Source: Serratia plymuthica
GTDB lineage: Bacteria; Pseudomonadota; Gammaproteobacteria; Enterobacterales; Enterobacteriaceae
Direction of reading: 5' to 3'
DNA length: 64,000 nucleotides
Assembly: GCF_018336935.1 (NCBI RefSeq)
Contig: NZ_CP068771.1
Coordinates: forward strand, 4,836,001-4,900,000
The translations under genes and the position numbers were made by a program. Below the pieces are notes generated by a model. The model made no database searches and was not told the DNA's origin. It was given only the letters and a program-made list of their open reading frames with translations. This document shows positions 57,316 to 64,000 of this stretch, in pieces. Position 1 is the first letter of the stretch, and each line of letters begins with the position of its first letter.

Positions 57316-57855
57316 TTATTCTTCCGCGTGTTCCAGTAAGGCAAAATAGCGATCAATCTGACCGCGTTCCTTGCTGGCCCTCAGTTGCAACGCCAGATTG
57401 ATGTTCTCCAGACAGCGCGCATTATCTGCCAATTCCTGGCCAATTTTACCTTTGCTCGCCAGCCAGGTAGCTACGCTGGCCCAACGCCATAAGGGCGACG
57501 AACCTTTGATTCTTTGGATCGGTGAGGGGAAATCACCCGAACCGCGTGTGCCGTCCTTCAGCATGGCGATGGCTTGCCGCGACATGTCGGTGAGCTCGGC
57601 GATATCGCTTAAGCCCACCAGAGAGGAATCGACGGACACTACCTGAGCGGCAATACCGGCGGATTCGATATCTTCGATGGCGCTGAAAATAGCCTTGGCG
57701 AAGCTGTCGCTTTCACGATCGAACTCCAGGTAAACGGTCTTGCCATAGAAACAGATTAAGCCGTCATCACACCCGCCGGCATACAATGCATCCTCCAGGT
57801 TGGCGGTCTCCGAGGTTACGCCGGTCAGCGTCAGCGAGAAATGGTAAAGCGGCAT
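57316..57855 (-). CDS. Helix-turn-helix protein of a two-gene module
   Basis: The 179-residue protein has an N-terminal alpha/beta domain (Y-H-F-S-L-T-L-T-G-V-T, then G-G-C-D-D-G-L-I-C-F and E-F-D-R-E-S-D-S-F-A-K-A-I), a shape I know from a family of uncharacterised proteins. A MerR/AlpA-like HTH follows (L-S-D-I-A-E-L-T-D-M-S-R-Q-A-I, about 95-110). I do not recognise a named function. It starts at 57855 with AGGGGG at 6 bp and follows the 76-residue gene by 13 bp, so the two are co-expressed. Size, HTH, small partner and a promoter-embedded palindrome make a toxin-antitoxin-like or auto-regulated pair plausible. Confidence 0.6.
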   Translation of the reverse strand: MPLYHFSLTLTGVTSETANLEDALYAGGCDDGLICFYGKTVYLEFDRESDSFAKAIFSAIEDIESAGIAAQVVSVDSSLVGLSDIAELTDMSRQAIAMLKDGTRGSGDFPSPIQRIKGSSPLWRWASVATWLASKGKIGQELADNARCLENINLALQLRASKERGQIDRYFALLEHAEE

Positions 57856-57868
57856 AGGGGGCCCCCTG

Positions 57869-58099
57869 TTACTTTTTTCCTGATTGAGCAAGACATTGAT
57901 CTACCTTGCGCCGTATTTGCATGGCGTGCTGTTCAGGGTTTTTTGGCGTGGACCAGATGCTCATCATGTGTTCCCGATGTTCCGGAAGAGAACATTGCAG
58001 GCGGCCAAACGCGTGCCCATTGCTGGAGCGAAAAAACCAACCTTGCGAGATGGCATAGGATAACGCGGCCTGAATATGTTTATTAGGGTGGTTTTTCAT
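57869..58099 (-). CDS. Small (76 residue) partner protein of the HTH module
   Basis: A 76-residue basic protein starting M-K-N-H-P-N-K-H-I-Q-A-A-L-S-Y-A and containing G-W-F-F-R-S-S-N-G-H-A-F-G-R. Its order of a helical start then a G-x-x-x-x-x-G-H-A-F loop reminds me of HicA-like double-stranded RNA-binding toxin folds, but the match is weak and I would not call it. TAGGTGG precedes the ATG. First gene of the module, 36 bp downstream of a perfect inverted repeat holding a consensus -35. Function unknown. Confidence 0.6.
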   Translation of the reverse strand: MKNHPNKHIQAALSYAISQGWFFRSSNGHAFGRLQCSLPEHREHMMSIWSTPKNPEQHAMQIRRKVDQCLAQSGKK

Positions 58100-58117
58100 C
58101 GGCCACCTAAAGTCAGG

Positions 58118-58150
58118 GTGAGGATATTTTAACTGTTGACGGTTGTCAAC
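58118..58150 (-). promoter_or_regulatory. Promoter with embedded palindrome for the two-gene module
   Basis: On the minus strand GTTGAC-AACC-GTCAAC (58135-58150) is a perfect 6+4+6 inverted repeat that contains a consensus -35 TTGACA. A TATCCT -10 follows at 17-bp spacing (around 58118-58123). The gene starts at 58099. An operator laid exactly over the -35 is typical of autorepressed TA or regulator modules. Binding by the HTH protein is inferred. Confidence 0.65.
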
Positions 58151-58298
58151 GCTGTTTGTGAGCTAAAACTGCACGCCGGGAGAATAGCAGGAAGAACCAA
58201 AAGGGATGATGAAAAGTATTTATATAACAATTAATTAAAAATAGCCCAGGTAAGGGCTATGATCATAATCTTGGTCAATGGGGTTACCGGAGCGGCGT

Positions 58299-58652
58299 TT
58301 ACACTATCTCCAGCACCTGCTCCGGCGGCCGGCCGATACGCGCTTTACTGCCTTTGACCACTATAGGGCGTTCGATCAGCTTCGGATGCGCCACCATTGC
58401 CGCCAGCAATTGCGCTTCGCTCAGGGTGTCATCCGCCAGCTTCAGTTCTTTGTACAGATCCTCTTTTTTACGCATCAACTCGCGTGCGGAACTGAAACCC
58501 AGTTCCTTCAGCAGTTTCTTCAGCTCTTCCGCCGACGGCGGCGTTTCCAGATACAGCACCACTTCGGGCGTTACGCCGTGCTGCTCCAGCAGCGCCAGGG
58601 TTTCTCGGCTCTTGGAGCAGCGCGGGTTGTGATAAATAGTGACGTTTTTCAT
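58299..58652 (-). CDS. yfgD: ArsC/Spx-family protein YfgD
   Basis: This 117-residue thioredoxin-fold protein of the ArsC/arsenate-reductase family has the N-terminal I-Y-H-N-P-R-C-S-K-S-R-E with the reactive cysteine and a cluster R-P-I-V-V-K-G-S-K-A-R-I-G-R-P that matches the oxyanion-binding region. YfgD is E. coli's chromosomal homologue of unclear role; arsenate reductase activity cannot be claimed from sequence. It lies 20 bp after bepA on the same strand (58673), as in E. coli, so it is probably in the bepA operon. Confidence 0.92.
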   Translation of the reverse strand: MKNVTIYHNPRCSKSRETLALLEQHGVTPEVVLYLETPPSAEELKKLLKELGFSSARELMRKKEDLYKELKLADDTLSEAQLLAAMVAHPKLIERPIVVKGSKARIGRPPEQVLEIV

Positions 58653-58672
58653 TTAATTCATCCTTATGAAAA

Positions 58673-60142
58673 TCAGCCGCGCTGGTATTGGCGGAAACGC
58701 TCTTGCAACTGGCGCAGTTGGTCGATGCGCGCATCATAACGCGCCTGTTTCAGGCTGCCGAGTTTTTGCAGCGAACTGGCGTTGCTGAGCAGGCCGATCG
58801 CCTGATCGAGGCGGCCAGTTAGCGCCAGGCTCTCGGCGCGGGCAGACAGCTCTTCGTCGCGCAGCCCCTGTGCGGCGCTGGCTTGCGCCAGCAGATCCCA
58901 GGCGTTGGGATCGTCCGGGTGGGCGAAGGTGTAGCGGTTAAGTATTTTTGACGCCTGCGCCGGCTGGTTGCCTTCCACATAGGCGTTGGCCAGATTGAGC
59001 TGCAGCACCGGGTTGTTGCTCTGTGCGGCGTTGGCGGCCTGTAGCCGCGCAATGGCCTGCGGCGCGCGCTTCTGTCCGAGATCGATGTCGGTCATCAGAT
59101 CGAGCAGCCAGACGTTTTTCGGATCTTGCGTCAGCAGCGGCTGCAGGATGTTACGGGCGTCGTCGTATTTTTTCGCTTCATAGAACAGGATGGCGCGGCC
59201 ATATTTGGCGGCCATCTGCTCGCGTACGTTGCCTTTGCTGTAGGTGTCGAGCAGCTCTTCATTCAGGCTGTAGCCTTCCGTGCTGTACATGCCCAGCGAA
59301 CGCACCTTGGCCATCAGGTAATCCTGTGTGGACTGCACCAGGTGCTTGGGCATTTGGTTGGCGCGGTTGCGCGCATCGGACAGGCGGCTGTCGGGCAAGG
59401 GGTGCGTCAGCAGCATTTCCGGCGGCTTGGAGGCATAGCGTGACTGGTCGGACAGTTTCTGCAAGAAGTTGGGCATCGCTTCCGGATCGAACCCGGCGCG
59501 TTGCAGCACCTGAATGCCGATACGGTCGGCTTCCTGCTCATTCGATTGGGTAAAGCTGATCATGCCCTGTTGGGTGCCGGCCATCGTGCCGCTCAGCGCC
59601 GCCATGCCCATGGTCGGGTTGGCCATCGCCAGCAGGATCGAGCCGAGGGCGCCTACCCAGGTCAGCGGGGCATTGCGCTGCTGGTCTTCCATCGCCCGCG
59701 CCAGATGGCGCTGGGTCACGTGCGAGATTTCATGCGCCAGCACCGAGGCCAGTTGGCTTTCGTTGTCGGTTTCACGGAACAGGGCGGAGTGCAGCACCAC
59801 GTTGCCGCCAAAGAAAGCGAAGGCGTTGATTTCGTCGTTGCGCACCAGATAGAAATGGAACGGCGTACGCACCGAATAGGCGCTCGCCACCAGCCGGTTG
59901 CCCAACTGGTTGATGTATTGGGTTAGCAGCGGATCGTTGATCAGGGGCGCGCTGGCGCGTAACTGGCGCACATAGAAATCACCCATCGCCAGCTCCTGGC
60001 CGATGCTCAGGGTGCCGCCCGCAGAGGTGCCCATGTCCGGCAGTTGATCCTGGGTTTCCGCCTTCGCCGGCGCCATCGCCGTGGCGTTGATCGCGCCGAG
60101 CAACAGTACTGCAATCGCTGTTTTGGTCAACCGGGTGGTCAT
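58673..60142 (-). CDS. bepA: Periplasmic chaperone/protease BepA
   Basis: The 489-residue protein has a signal peptide (about 1-28, A-P-A-K-A cleavage), then an M48 metalloprotease domain with H-E-I-S-H (residues 137-141) and the third zinc ligand in N-E-Q-E-A-D. A C-terminal TPR domain (about 310-480) follows. BepA promotes or degrades LptD and other outer-membrane proteins during assembly at the Bam complex. Order bepA-yfgD matches E. coli; its expression is sigma-E dependent there. The start codon gives the full signal peptide. Confidence 0.95.
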   Translation of the reverse strand: MTTRLTKTAIAVLLLGAINATAMAPAKAETQDQLPDMGTSAGGTLSIGQELAMGDFYVRQLRASAPLINDPLLTQYINQLGNRLVASAYSVRTPFHFYLVRNDEINAFAFFGGNVVLHSALFRETDNESQLASVLAHEISHVTQRHLARAMEDQQRNAPLTWVGALGSILLAMANPTMGMAALSGTMAGTQQGMISFTQSNEQEADRIGIQVLQRAGFDPEAMPNFLQKLSDQSRYASKPPEMLLTHPLPDSRLSDARNRANQMPKHLVQSTQDYLMAKVRSLGMYSTEGYSLNEELLDTYSKGNVREQMAAKYGRAILFYEAKKYDDARNILQPLLTQDPKNVWLLDLMTDIDLGQKRAPQAIARLQAANAAQSNNPVLQLNLANAYVEGNQPAQASKILNRYTFAHPDDPNAWDLLAQASAAQGLRDEELSARAESLALTGRLDQAIGLLSNASSLQKLGSLKQARYDARIDQLRQLQERFRQYQRG

Positions 60143-60171
60143 AGTCAGGCCTTTCCCTTAAATAGTCATCT

Positions 60172-60360
60172 CTAAGACGTCAGCATCACATAAGAGTTCT
60201 TCTTCCGTGCCGGGCTCGCCAAAACAATCAGCGCGAAAGTGCGGTGGCTCACAAAACGGCACACTGCAGCGCCGTTTAAACCGATCACATCATAGTCAGC
60301 CGCAGGCGACAATGAAACTTCCGTCAGGGAATAACCGGGCAAAAAAGTTTTATTTTTCAT
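60172..60360 (-). CDS. Possible small protein, 62 residues
   Basis: A minus-strand frame M-K-N-K-T-F-L-P-G-Y-S-L-T-E-V with GAGGG at 7 bp from the ATG. The sequence has a plausible alternation but no family I recognise, and the region could equally be untranslated. A longer frame starts at 60441 but has a poor N-terminus. Low confidence until conservation is examined. Confidence 0.3.
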   Translation of the reverse strand: MKNKTFLPGYSLTEVSLSPAADYDVIGLNGAAVCRFVSHRTFALIVLASPARKKNSYVMLTS

Positions 60361-60457
60361 TTCTGAACCCTCGCTGTCATCCCGCTTTGCGCGCCGTTCC
60401 CCTTTCGATTGACTCAGGCCGCACGATAAAACCAGGATCAAGTTTGTCCGTGTTTTA

Positions 60458-60488
60458 TTGACAAGATAAACGGAGACTCATATAGTCT
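60458..60488 (+). promoter_or_regulatory. Strong promoter with inverted repeat for the Rrf2 gene
   Basis: TTGACA (60458-60463), 17-bp spacer, TATAGT (60481-60486). A perfect inverted repeat AGACT-CATAT-AGTCT (60474-60488) covers the -10. The Rrf2-family regulator starts 37 bp further. Binding by that regulator is inferred. Confidence 0.7.
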
Positions 60489-60525
60489 GTGTTATTGAAG
60501 GCCACATCATACTGAAGACTCAAAA

Positions 60526-61065
60526 ATGGCGTACATCACAACCAGCGTTGAATATGGTATCCACTGTTTGCTCTGGCTGGTCGGCGATAATCAGCGCGCC
60601 CTCAGCAGCCGTGAGCTGGCAGAATTGCAGGGCGTTTCCCCCAGCTTCCTCGCCAAAATTTTTCCCAAACTCGAAAAGGCGGGGATCGTTGCGGCCAGCG
60701 AAGGGGTGCGCGGCGGCTACCGGCTGGCGCGCCCGGCGGATGAAATCAGTTTCCTGGAAATCATCGACGCCATTGAAGGGCACAAGCCCTTGTTCGACTG
60801 CCAGGAAGTGCGTGGCCGCTGCGCCGTATTCGACAATTCGCCGCCCGACTGGGCAGTTTCCGGCAAGTGCGCGATCCATGCGGTGATGCTGCAGGCGGAA
60901 AAAGCCATGCGCGACGCCCTGGCGGCGCAAACGCTGGGTGCCGTGGCCACTCGTTTTGGCCGCAAGGCACCGCAGGGCTTCTTCAGCGAGGTCAATATCT
61001 GGATCGATGAACGCATGACCGAGCGCACCACCCGCAGCGGCAAACCGGCGCGCTCCAAGCCCTAA
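60526..61065 (+). CDS. Rrf2-family transcriptional regulator with three cysteines
   Basis: The 179-residue protein has the Rrf2 winged HTH at the N-terminus (about residues 5-75, L-S-S-R-E-L-A-E-L-Q-G-V-S-P-S-F-L-A-K-I). Four cysteines are present: Cys14, and Cys92, Cys99 and Cys115 in the wing/linker region where IscR and NsrR bind a Fe-S cluster. Spacing C-x6-C-x15-C differs from IscR (C-x5-C-x5-C) as I recall it, so it may bind a different cluster or sense redox by disulfides. Promoter and operator lie just upstream. It is followed by a type-II NADH-dehydrogenase-like flavoprotein, the likely target. Confidence 0.85.
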   Translation: MAYITTSVEYGIHCLLWLVGDNQRALSSRELAELQGVSPSFLAKIFPKLEKAGIVAASEGVRGGYRLARPADEISFLEIIDAIEGHKPLFDCQEVRGRCAVFDNSPPDWAVSGKCAIHAVMLQAEKAMRDALAAQTLGAVATRFGRKAPQGFFSEVNIWIDERMTERTTRSGKPARSKP

Positions 61066-61231
61066 CGTCGCCGCAGTACTTTCCTGAAAAGACTCTTTTT
61101 TCCCGCCTCTCCGGAAGAGGCGCGGGCCCCTCTGTGCCCCGTTGACGGGCGGCGGAGCGGCGCCGTTCGTCCGGAAAACGTCACGGGCAGCCTGAAGGCC
61201 CGGTTATCTGTACTTTTGAAGGAGTAAAGCA

Positions 61232-62437
61232 ATGACACAGAAAATAGTGATCGCCGGTTCGGGTTTTGCCGGGTTTTGGGCTGCCGTTTCCGCTATGCGT
61301 GCCATCACGCTTGCCGGCAAAACCGGGACGATTGAGGTGACGATGGTCTCGCCGACGCCAAATGTCACCATACGACCGCGCCTCTATGAGGCGGTGCTGG
61401 AAAACATGAACCCCGACATTTCCTCCCAGCTTGCCGCCGTCGGCGTGCATCATCTGGCGGGTTTGGTGGAGCAGGTTGATACCCTGAGTCAATCGCTGGT
61501 GGTTCAACAGGCCGACGGGCAAAAAATCACCCTGGGTTATGACCGCTTTGTACTGGCGACCGGCAGCCGGCTGTTTGTTCCTGCGGTGCCGGGGTTTGCA
61601 GAATACGGTTTCAACGTGGATACGCTGGAAAACGCGCAGCGCCTGGATGCCCATTTAAAAGCGCTGAGCAATAAAGCGGAAACTGCGGCGCGCAATAGCG
61701 TGGTGGTGGTCGGCGGCGGGTTGACCGGGCTGGAAAGTGCCACCGAGATGCCAATGCGGCTACGCGATATTTTGGGCAGCCAGGCGGATATTCGCGTGGT
61801 GATTGTTGATACCGCGCCAGAGGTCGGCGCCGGAATGGGCGCTGAATCCGCCGCGGTGATCCAGCAGGCGCTGGCCGAGTGCGGCGTCGAGTCGCGGGCC
61901 GGAGTGCGCGTTATTGCGATGGATGCGGACAGCGTTACGCTGTCGAACGGCGAACGTATCGCGGCCAACACGGTGATACTGGCTGCGGGCATGCGTGCGC
62001 ATCCGCTCACTGCGCAGATCCCCGGTGAACGCGACGGCAGCGGGAGGGTGATCGGCGATGCGTTCCTGCGCGCACCGGCGGCGGGCGTCTTCGTGACCGG
62101 GGATACGGTGAAGGCAGCGACCGACGATTACGGCAACTACAACGTGATGTCCTGCCAGCACGCCATGAGCCTCGGCCGCGTTGCCGGCCATAACGCGGCG
62201 GCAGAACTGACGGGGCTGCCGGTACACCCTTACAGCCAGCCGAAATATGTCACTTGTCTTGATCTCGGCTCCTGGGGGGCGCTCTACACCGAAGGCTGGG
62301 ATCGTCAGGTACGCTTCACCCGGCAGGAGGGCAAAAAGATTAAGCAGGAGATCAATACGCAGTGGATCTACCCACCTGCGGCGGACCGCGATGCGCTTTT
62401 CGCCGTTGCTAATCCGGACTTTGTGATTGTGCCCTGA
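61232..62437 (+). CDS. NAD(P)/FAD-dependent oxidoreductase, NDH-2-like
   Basis: The 401-residue two-dinucleotide-binding flavoprotein has an FAD motif at the N-terminus (I-V-I-A-G-S-G-F-A-G-F-W-A, about 5-17) and a central NAD motif V-V-V-G-G-G-L-T-G-L-E-S (about 160). A T-G-D segment near residues 280-295 binds FAD ribitol. This is the layout of NDH-2/Ndi-type and related reductases. It lacks any visible thiol-disulfide pair. Membrane-binding helix of true NDH-2 is not obvious, so a soluble quinone/ferredoxin-like reductase is possible. An AAGGAG site precedes ATG 61232. The terminator follows. Probably regulated by the Rrf2 protein upstream. Confidence 0.82.
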   Translation: MTQKIVIAGSGFAGFWAAVSAMRAITLAGKTGTIEVTMVSPTPNVTIRPRLYEAVLENMNPDISSQLAAVGVHHLAGLVEQVDTLSQSLVVQQADGQKITLGYDRFVLATGSRLFVPAVPGFAEYGFNVDTLENAQRLDAHLKALSNKAETAARNSVVVVGGGLTGLESATEMPMRLRDILGSQADIRVVIVDTAPEVGAGMGAESAAVIQQALAECGVESRAGVRVIAMDADSVTLSNGERIAANTVILAAGMRAHPLTAQIPGERDGSGRVIGDAFLRAPAAGVFVTGDTVKAATDDYGNYNVMSCQHAMSLGRVAGHNAAAELTGLPVHPYSQPKYVTCLDLGSWGALYTEGWDRQVRFTRQEGKKIKQEINTQWIYPPAADRDALFAVANPDFVIVP

Positions 62438-62444
62438 GCCACAT

Positions 62445-62471
62445 GCGGGAGCGGAGACGCTCCCGTTTTAT
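62445..62471 (+). terminator. Rho-independent terminator of the NDH-2-like gene
   Basis: GGGAGCG-GAGA-CGCTCCC (7-bp stem) followed by GTTTTATT, right after the stop codon. Confidence 0.9.
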
Positions 62472-62532
62472 TGCCGGTTTCCCGCGGGTAAAAAAGAGCG
62501 TGGCCACACTGCGGTTTTTATCCTCGGCACGG

Positions 62533-62739
62533 TTATCGCTCCAGCCACTCGATCGCCAATTCGCGCGCTTCATCCAGGCCGACATCCCGGCCTTCGCGGG
62601 TAATCGCCGTTTTGAGCTCATTAATCACGTCTGCTTTTTGCGTTTGACGCTCCTCATTGGCCAATGCCAGGAAGGCATCGCCTACCACCGTACAGATGCC
62701 GATGTATAAGGCTTTTGAATCCTCGAAACCACTGCTCAT
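62533..62739 (-). CDS. Small hypothetical protein, 68 residues
   Basis: The 68-residue protein starts M-S-S-G-F-E-D-S-K-A-L-Y-I-G-I-C, has a mildly hydrophobic helix (I-G-I-C-T-V-V-G-D-A-F-L-A-L) and a charged helical C-terminus (V-I-N-E-L-K-T-A-I through A-R-E-L-A-I-E-W-L-E-R). AGAGGAA precedes the ATG. I do not recognise the family, but frame, ribosome binding site and amphipathic pattern suggest a real gene. It lies downstream of the Lrp-family gene on the same strand (29 bp gap), so they may be co-transcribed. Confidence 0.6.
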   Translation of the reverse strand: MSSGFEDSKALYIGICTVVGDAFLALANEERQTQKADVINELKTAITREGRDVGLDEARELAIEWLER

Positions 62740-62768
62740 TACTGTTTCCTCTTGGGATTGATTTGGAT

Positions 62769-63224
62769 CTACAACGGCAGAAAAGGCCGGTCTTGCACCA
62801 CGCTTTTCATGACCAGTGTGGAGGTAAGGCGCTGTACGCCGGGCAGGGCGGAAAGCCGTTCGTCGTAGAGCCGCTGAAAAGCCGGCAGATCGCGGGCGAT
62901 GACGTGCAGCAGATAGTCGGGGTCGCCGAACAGCCGCTGCGCCTGGATGACCTGGGGAATGTCCAGCATGGCATTCTCGAAGGCTTCAACGGCCTGACGA
63001 TCCCCTTCCCGCATAGTGACGAACACCAATGCGGCAAAGTTAAAGCCAAGGCAGCCGGGATCGAGATGCGCGCGGTAACCCCTTATCACCCCGGATTGCT
63101 CCAGAGCGCGTACCCGGCGATGGCAGGGGGAAACGCTGAGCCCGATCCGGTCAGCCAATTCGGTAACGGAAAGACGGCCATCGAACTGGAGTTCAGCAAG
63201 GATTTTGCGGTCGATCTTATCCAT
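62769..63224 (-). CDS. Lrp/AsnC-family transcriptional regulator
   Basis: The 151-residue regulator has an N-terminal winged HTH (I-D-R-K-I-L-A-E-L-Q-x-D-G-R-L-S-V-T-E-L-A-D-R-I-G-L-S-V-S-P-C-H-R-R) and a C-terminal RAM (AsnC) ligand domain (G-D-P-D-Y-L-L-H-V). Members sense amino acids. It is divergent from a LysE-family exporter across 209 bp, the common arrangement for Lrp-controlled amino-acid exporters. It is not Lrp itself (151 residues and different N-terminus). Its targets probably include the neighbouring exporter. Confidence 0.9.
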   Translation of the reverse strand: MDKIDRKILAELQFDGRLSVTELADRIGLSVSPCHRRVRALEQSGVIRGYRAHLDPGCLGFNFAALVFVTMREGDRQAVEAFENAMLDIPQVIQAQRLFGDPDYLLHVIARDLPAFQRLYDERLSALPGVQRLTSTLVMKSVVQDRPFLPL

Positions 63225-63433
63225 TTGGAATAATTTCCCTCAATCTGCAATTTATACGCAAATAATTGAAACCACATTCTAACAACTTGGGGATATTCTT
63301 TTCAATAATTGAACAATTTTGGACATTACTGGCTTTTGGAGCCTGAAAGCGGTGGTCCTGCGGAGGAAGGTGAAGTGATAAAACGGATAAGCCAATGCAC
63401 CGCGCGTCGGTGGCCGCAAAAGGCATCGCTCAC

Positions 63434-64000
63434 ATGACGCCGGCTATTTTTGCCGCCTTCTGGGCGGTATCTATGCTGTTTGTCATTACCCCAGGGCTGG
63501 ACTGGGCGTATATCATATCGGCAGGCATACGCGGACGGGTAGTGGTGCCTGCGGTGGCGGGCTTGTTGTTGGGGCATCTGATGGCGATAGCGATCGTGGC
63601 GGCCGGCGTGGGCGCGCTGGTGGCGGGCAATCCGCTGGCCCTCACGGCGCTGACTCTGATTGGCGCGGCTTATCTGTTGTGGATCGGTTGCAACATGTTG
63701 CTTTATCCCCCTGCGCCCAGCGCGGGTGAAGGGCAGCCGTCCGGCTCCTGGCTGCGTTGGGCCGGTAAAGGGGTGTGCATCAGCGGCCTGAACCCCAAGG
63801 TCTTTCTGTTGTTTCTGGCGCTGTTGCCGCAGTTCACCGATGCCAATGCCGCCTGGTCGATTCCGATGCAGATCCTGGCGTTGGGTCTGTTGCATCTGGT
63901 GAGTTGCGGGTTGGTTTATCTGTTGGTGGGGTGGGGGTCGCAGTCCCTATTGCAGACACGTCCGCAGGCCGCCCGTGTCGTCAGCCGCATTTCCGGCGTT
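63434..64000 (+). CDS. LysE/RhtB-family amino-acid exporter, partial at window edge
   Basis: The open frame runs past the window end; at least 189 residues. It starts M-T-P-A-I-F-A-A-F-W-A-V-S-M-L-F-V-I-T-P-G, typical of the RhtB/LysE N-terminus (first helix with P-G), then several helices with the G-x-x-x-G-H-L-M region and G-L-N-P-K-V-F-L-L-F-L-A-L-L-P-Q-F, the family hallmark. It exports amino acids or analogues such as leucine or threonine in characterised members. ATG 63434 has AAAAGG upstream; an in-frame ATG at 63395 is an alternative. Its 3' end is outside the window. Confidence 0.9.
   Translation, partial: MTPAIFAAFWAVSMLFVITPGLDWAYIISAGIRGRVVVPAVAGLLLGHLMAIAIVAAGVGALVAGNPLALTALTLIGAAYLLWIGCNMLLYPPAPSAGEGQPSGSWLRWAGKGVCISGLNPKVFLLFLALLPQFTDANAAWSIPMQILALGLLHLVSCGLVYLLVGWGSQSLLQTRPQAARVVSRISGV

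Larger units (their letters stand above)
60143..60525. other. Intergenic region between bepA and the Rrf2 gene
   Basis: 383 bp that contain the bepA promoter and the Rrf2 promoter at the right end (60458-60488). A possible 62-residue frame lies in it (listed separately). No RNA gene was recognised. Confidence 0.4.

Noticed and set aside
63217..63426. 69-residue minus-strand frame between the Lrp and LysE genes
   Set aside because: Crosses the divergent promoter region, no ribosome binding site and low-complexity composition.

Overview
The window is an ordinary-composition, GC-rich enterobacterial chromosome segment. Protein identity to Escherichia coli homologues is high throughout, and the mixture of E. 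coli-like synteny blocks with non-E. coli insertions (srl next to fbaB, an intact rsp locus, a pstCAB operon beside ppk, a 127-bp ERIC element) points to Serratia, most likely the S. marcescens group. This assignment is recognition from sequence, not a database result. I see no prophage, insertion sequence, CRISPR array, rRNA or tRNA gene.

Layout: 1-870 holds the 3' end of thiD and the lysozyme inhibitor gene ivy. 869-5812 (minus) is a complete glucitol (sorbitol) operon, srlAEB-srlD-gutM-srlR-gutQ, preceded by a CRP site. 6047-7096 is fbaB. 7373-13307 (minus) is a hexuronate/mannonate catabolic cluster, rspA-rspB-MFS-uxuB/ydfI-like-rspR. 13502-17398 holds yegS, the CRP-controlled small RNA CyaR (minus, about 14712-14800), trhP (yegQ), yegP and a 57-codon small gene. 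17405-28378 is the overlapping envelope-stress and efflux operon mdtABCD-baeSR. 28648-34789 is a mixed set: aldo-keto reductase, PPOX flavoprotein, P-loop kinase, GNAT acetyltransferase, the Hsp70-like gene yegD, an Ada-AraC-AlkA fusion and a YfeC-like DNA-binding protein. 34990-39926 holds dgcE (yegE) and mgtE, and 40127-44119 holds yfgG, ppx and ppk.

ppk is divergent from a pstC-pstA-pstB operon (44621-49285) that has a three-repeat Pho box but no pstS. Both permeases carry very large extracytoplasmic domains. The next section (49554-51342) holds two unrecognised membrane proteins and speG. purMN then faces upp-uraA across a PurR operator, and an ERIC element is embedded in the upp-uraA gap. 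Next come a GlsB-like protein, an 11-residue-repeat lipoprotein, hda (which appears to start at CUG), a small self-regulated-looking pair (HTH protein plus 76-residue partner), yfgD and bepA. The window ends with an Rrf2 regulator and a type-II NADH-dehydrogenase-like flavoprotein, a 68-residue conserved-looking small protein, an Lrp-family regulator, and a divergent LysE-type exporter cut by the window edge.

Functional themes are sugar and uronate catabolism under CRP and local regulators, envelope stress (Bae/Mdt, BepA, GlsB-like, lipoprotein), phosphate and polyphosphate homeostasis (ppk-ppx and Pho-controlled pst genes), nucleotide synthesis and salvage (purMN, upp, uraA), and replication control (hda). 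The best candidates for under-described biology are the pst-like transporter with propeller and coiled-coil domains, the 57.3-58.1 kb two-gene module with a promoter-embedded palindrome, and the Rrf2/flavoprotein pair with unusual cysteine spacing.
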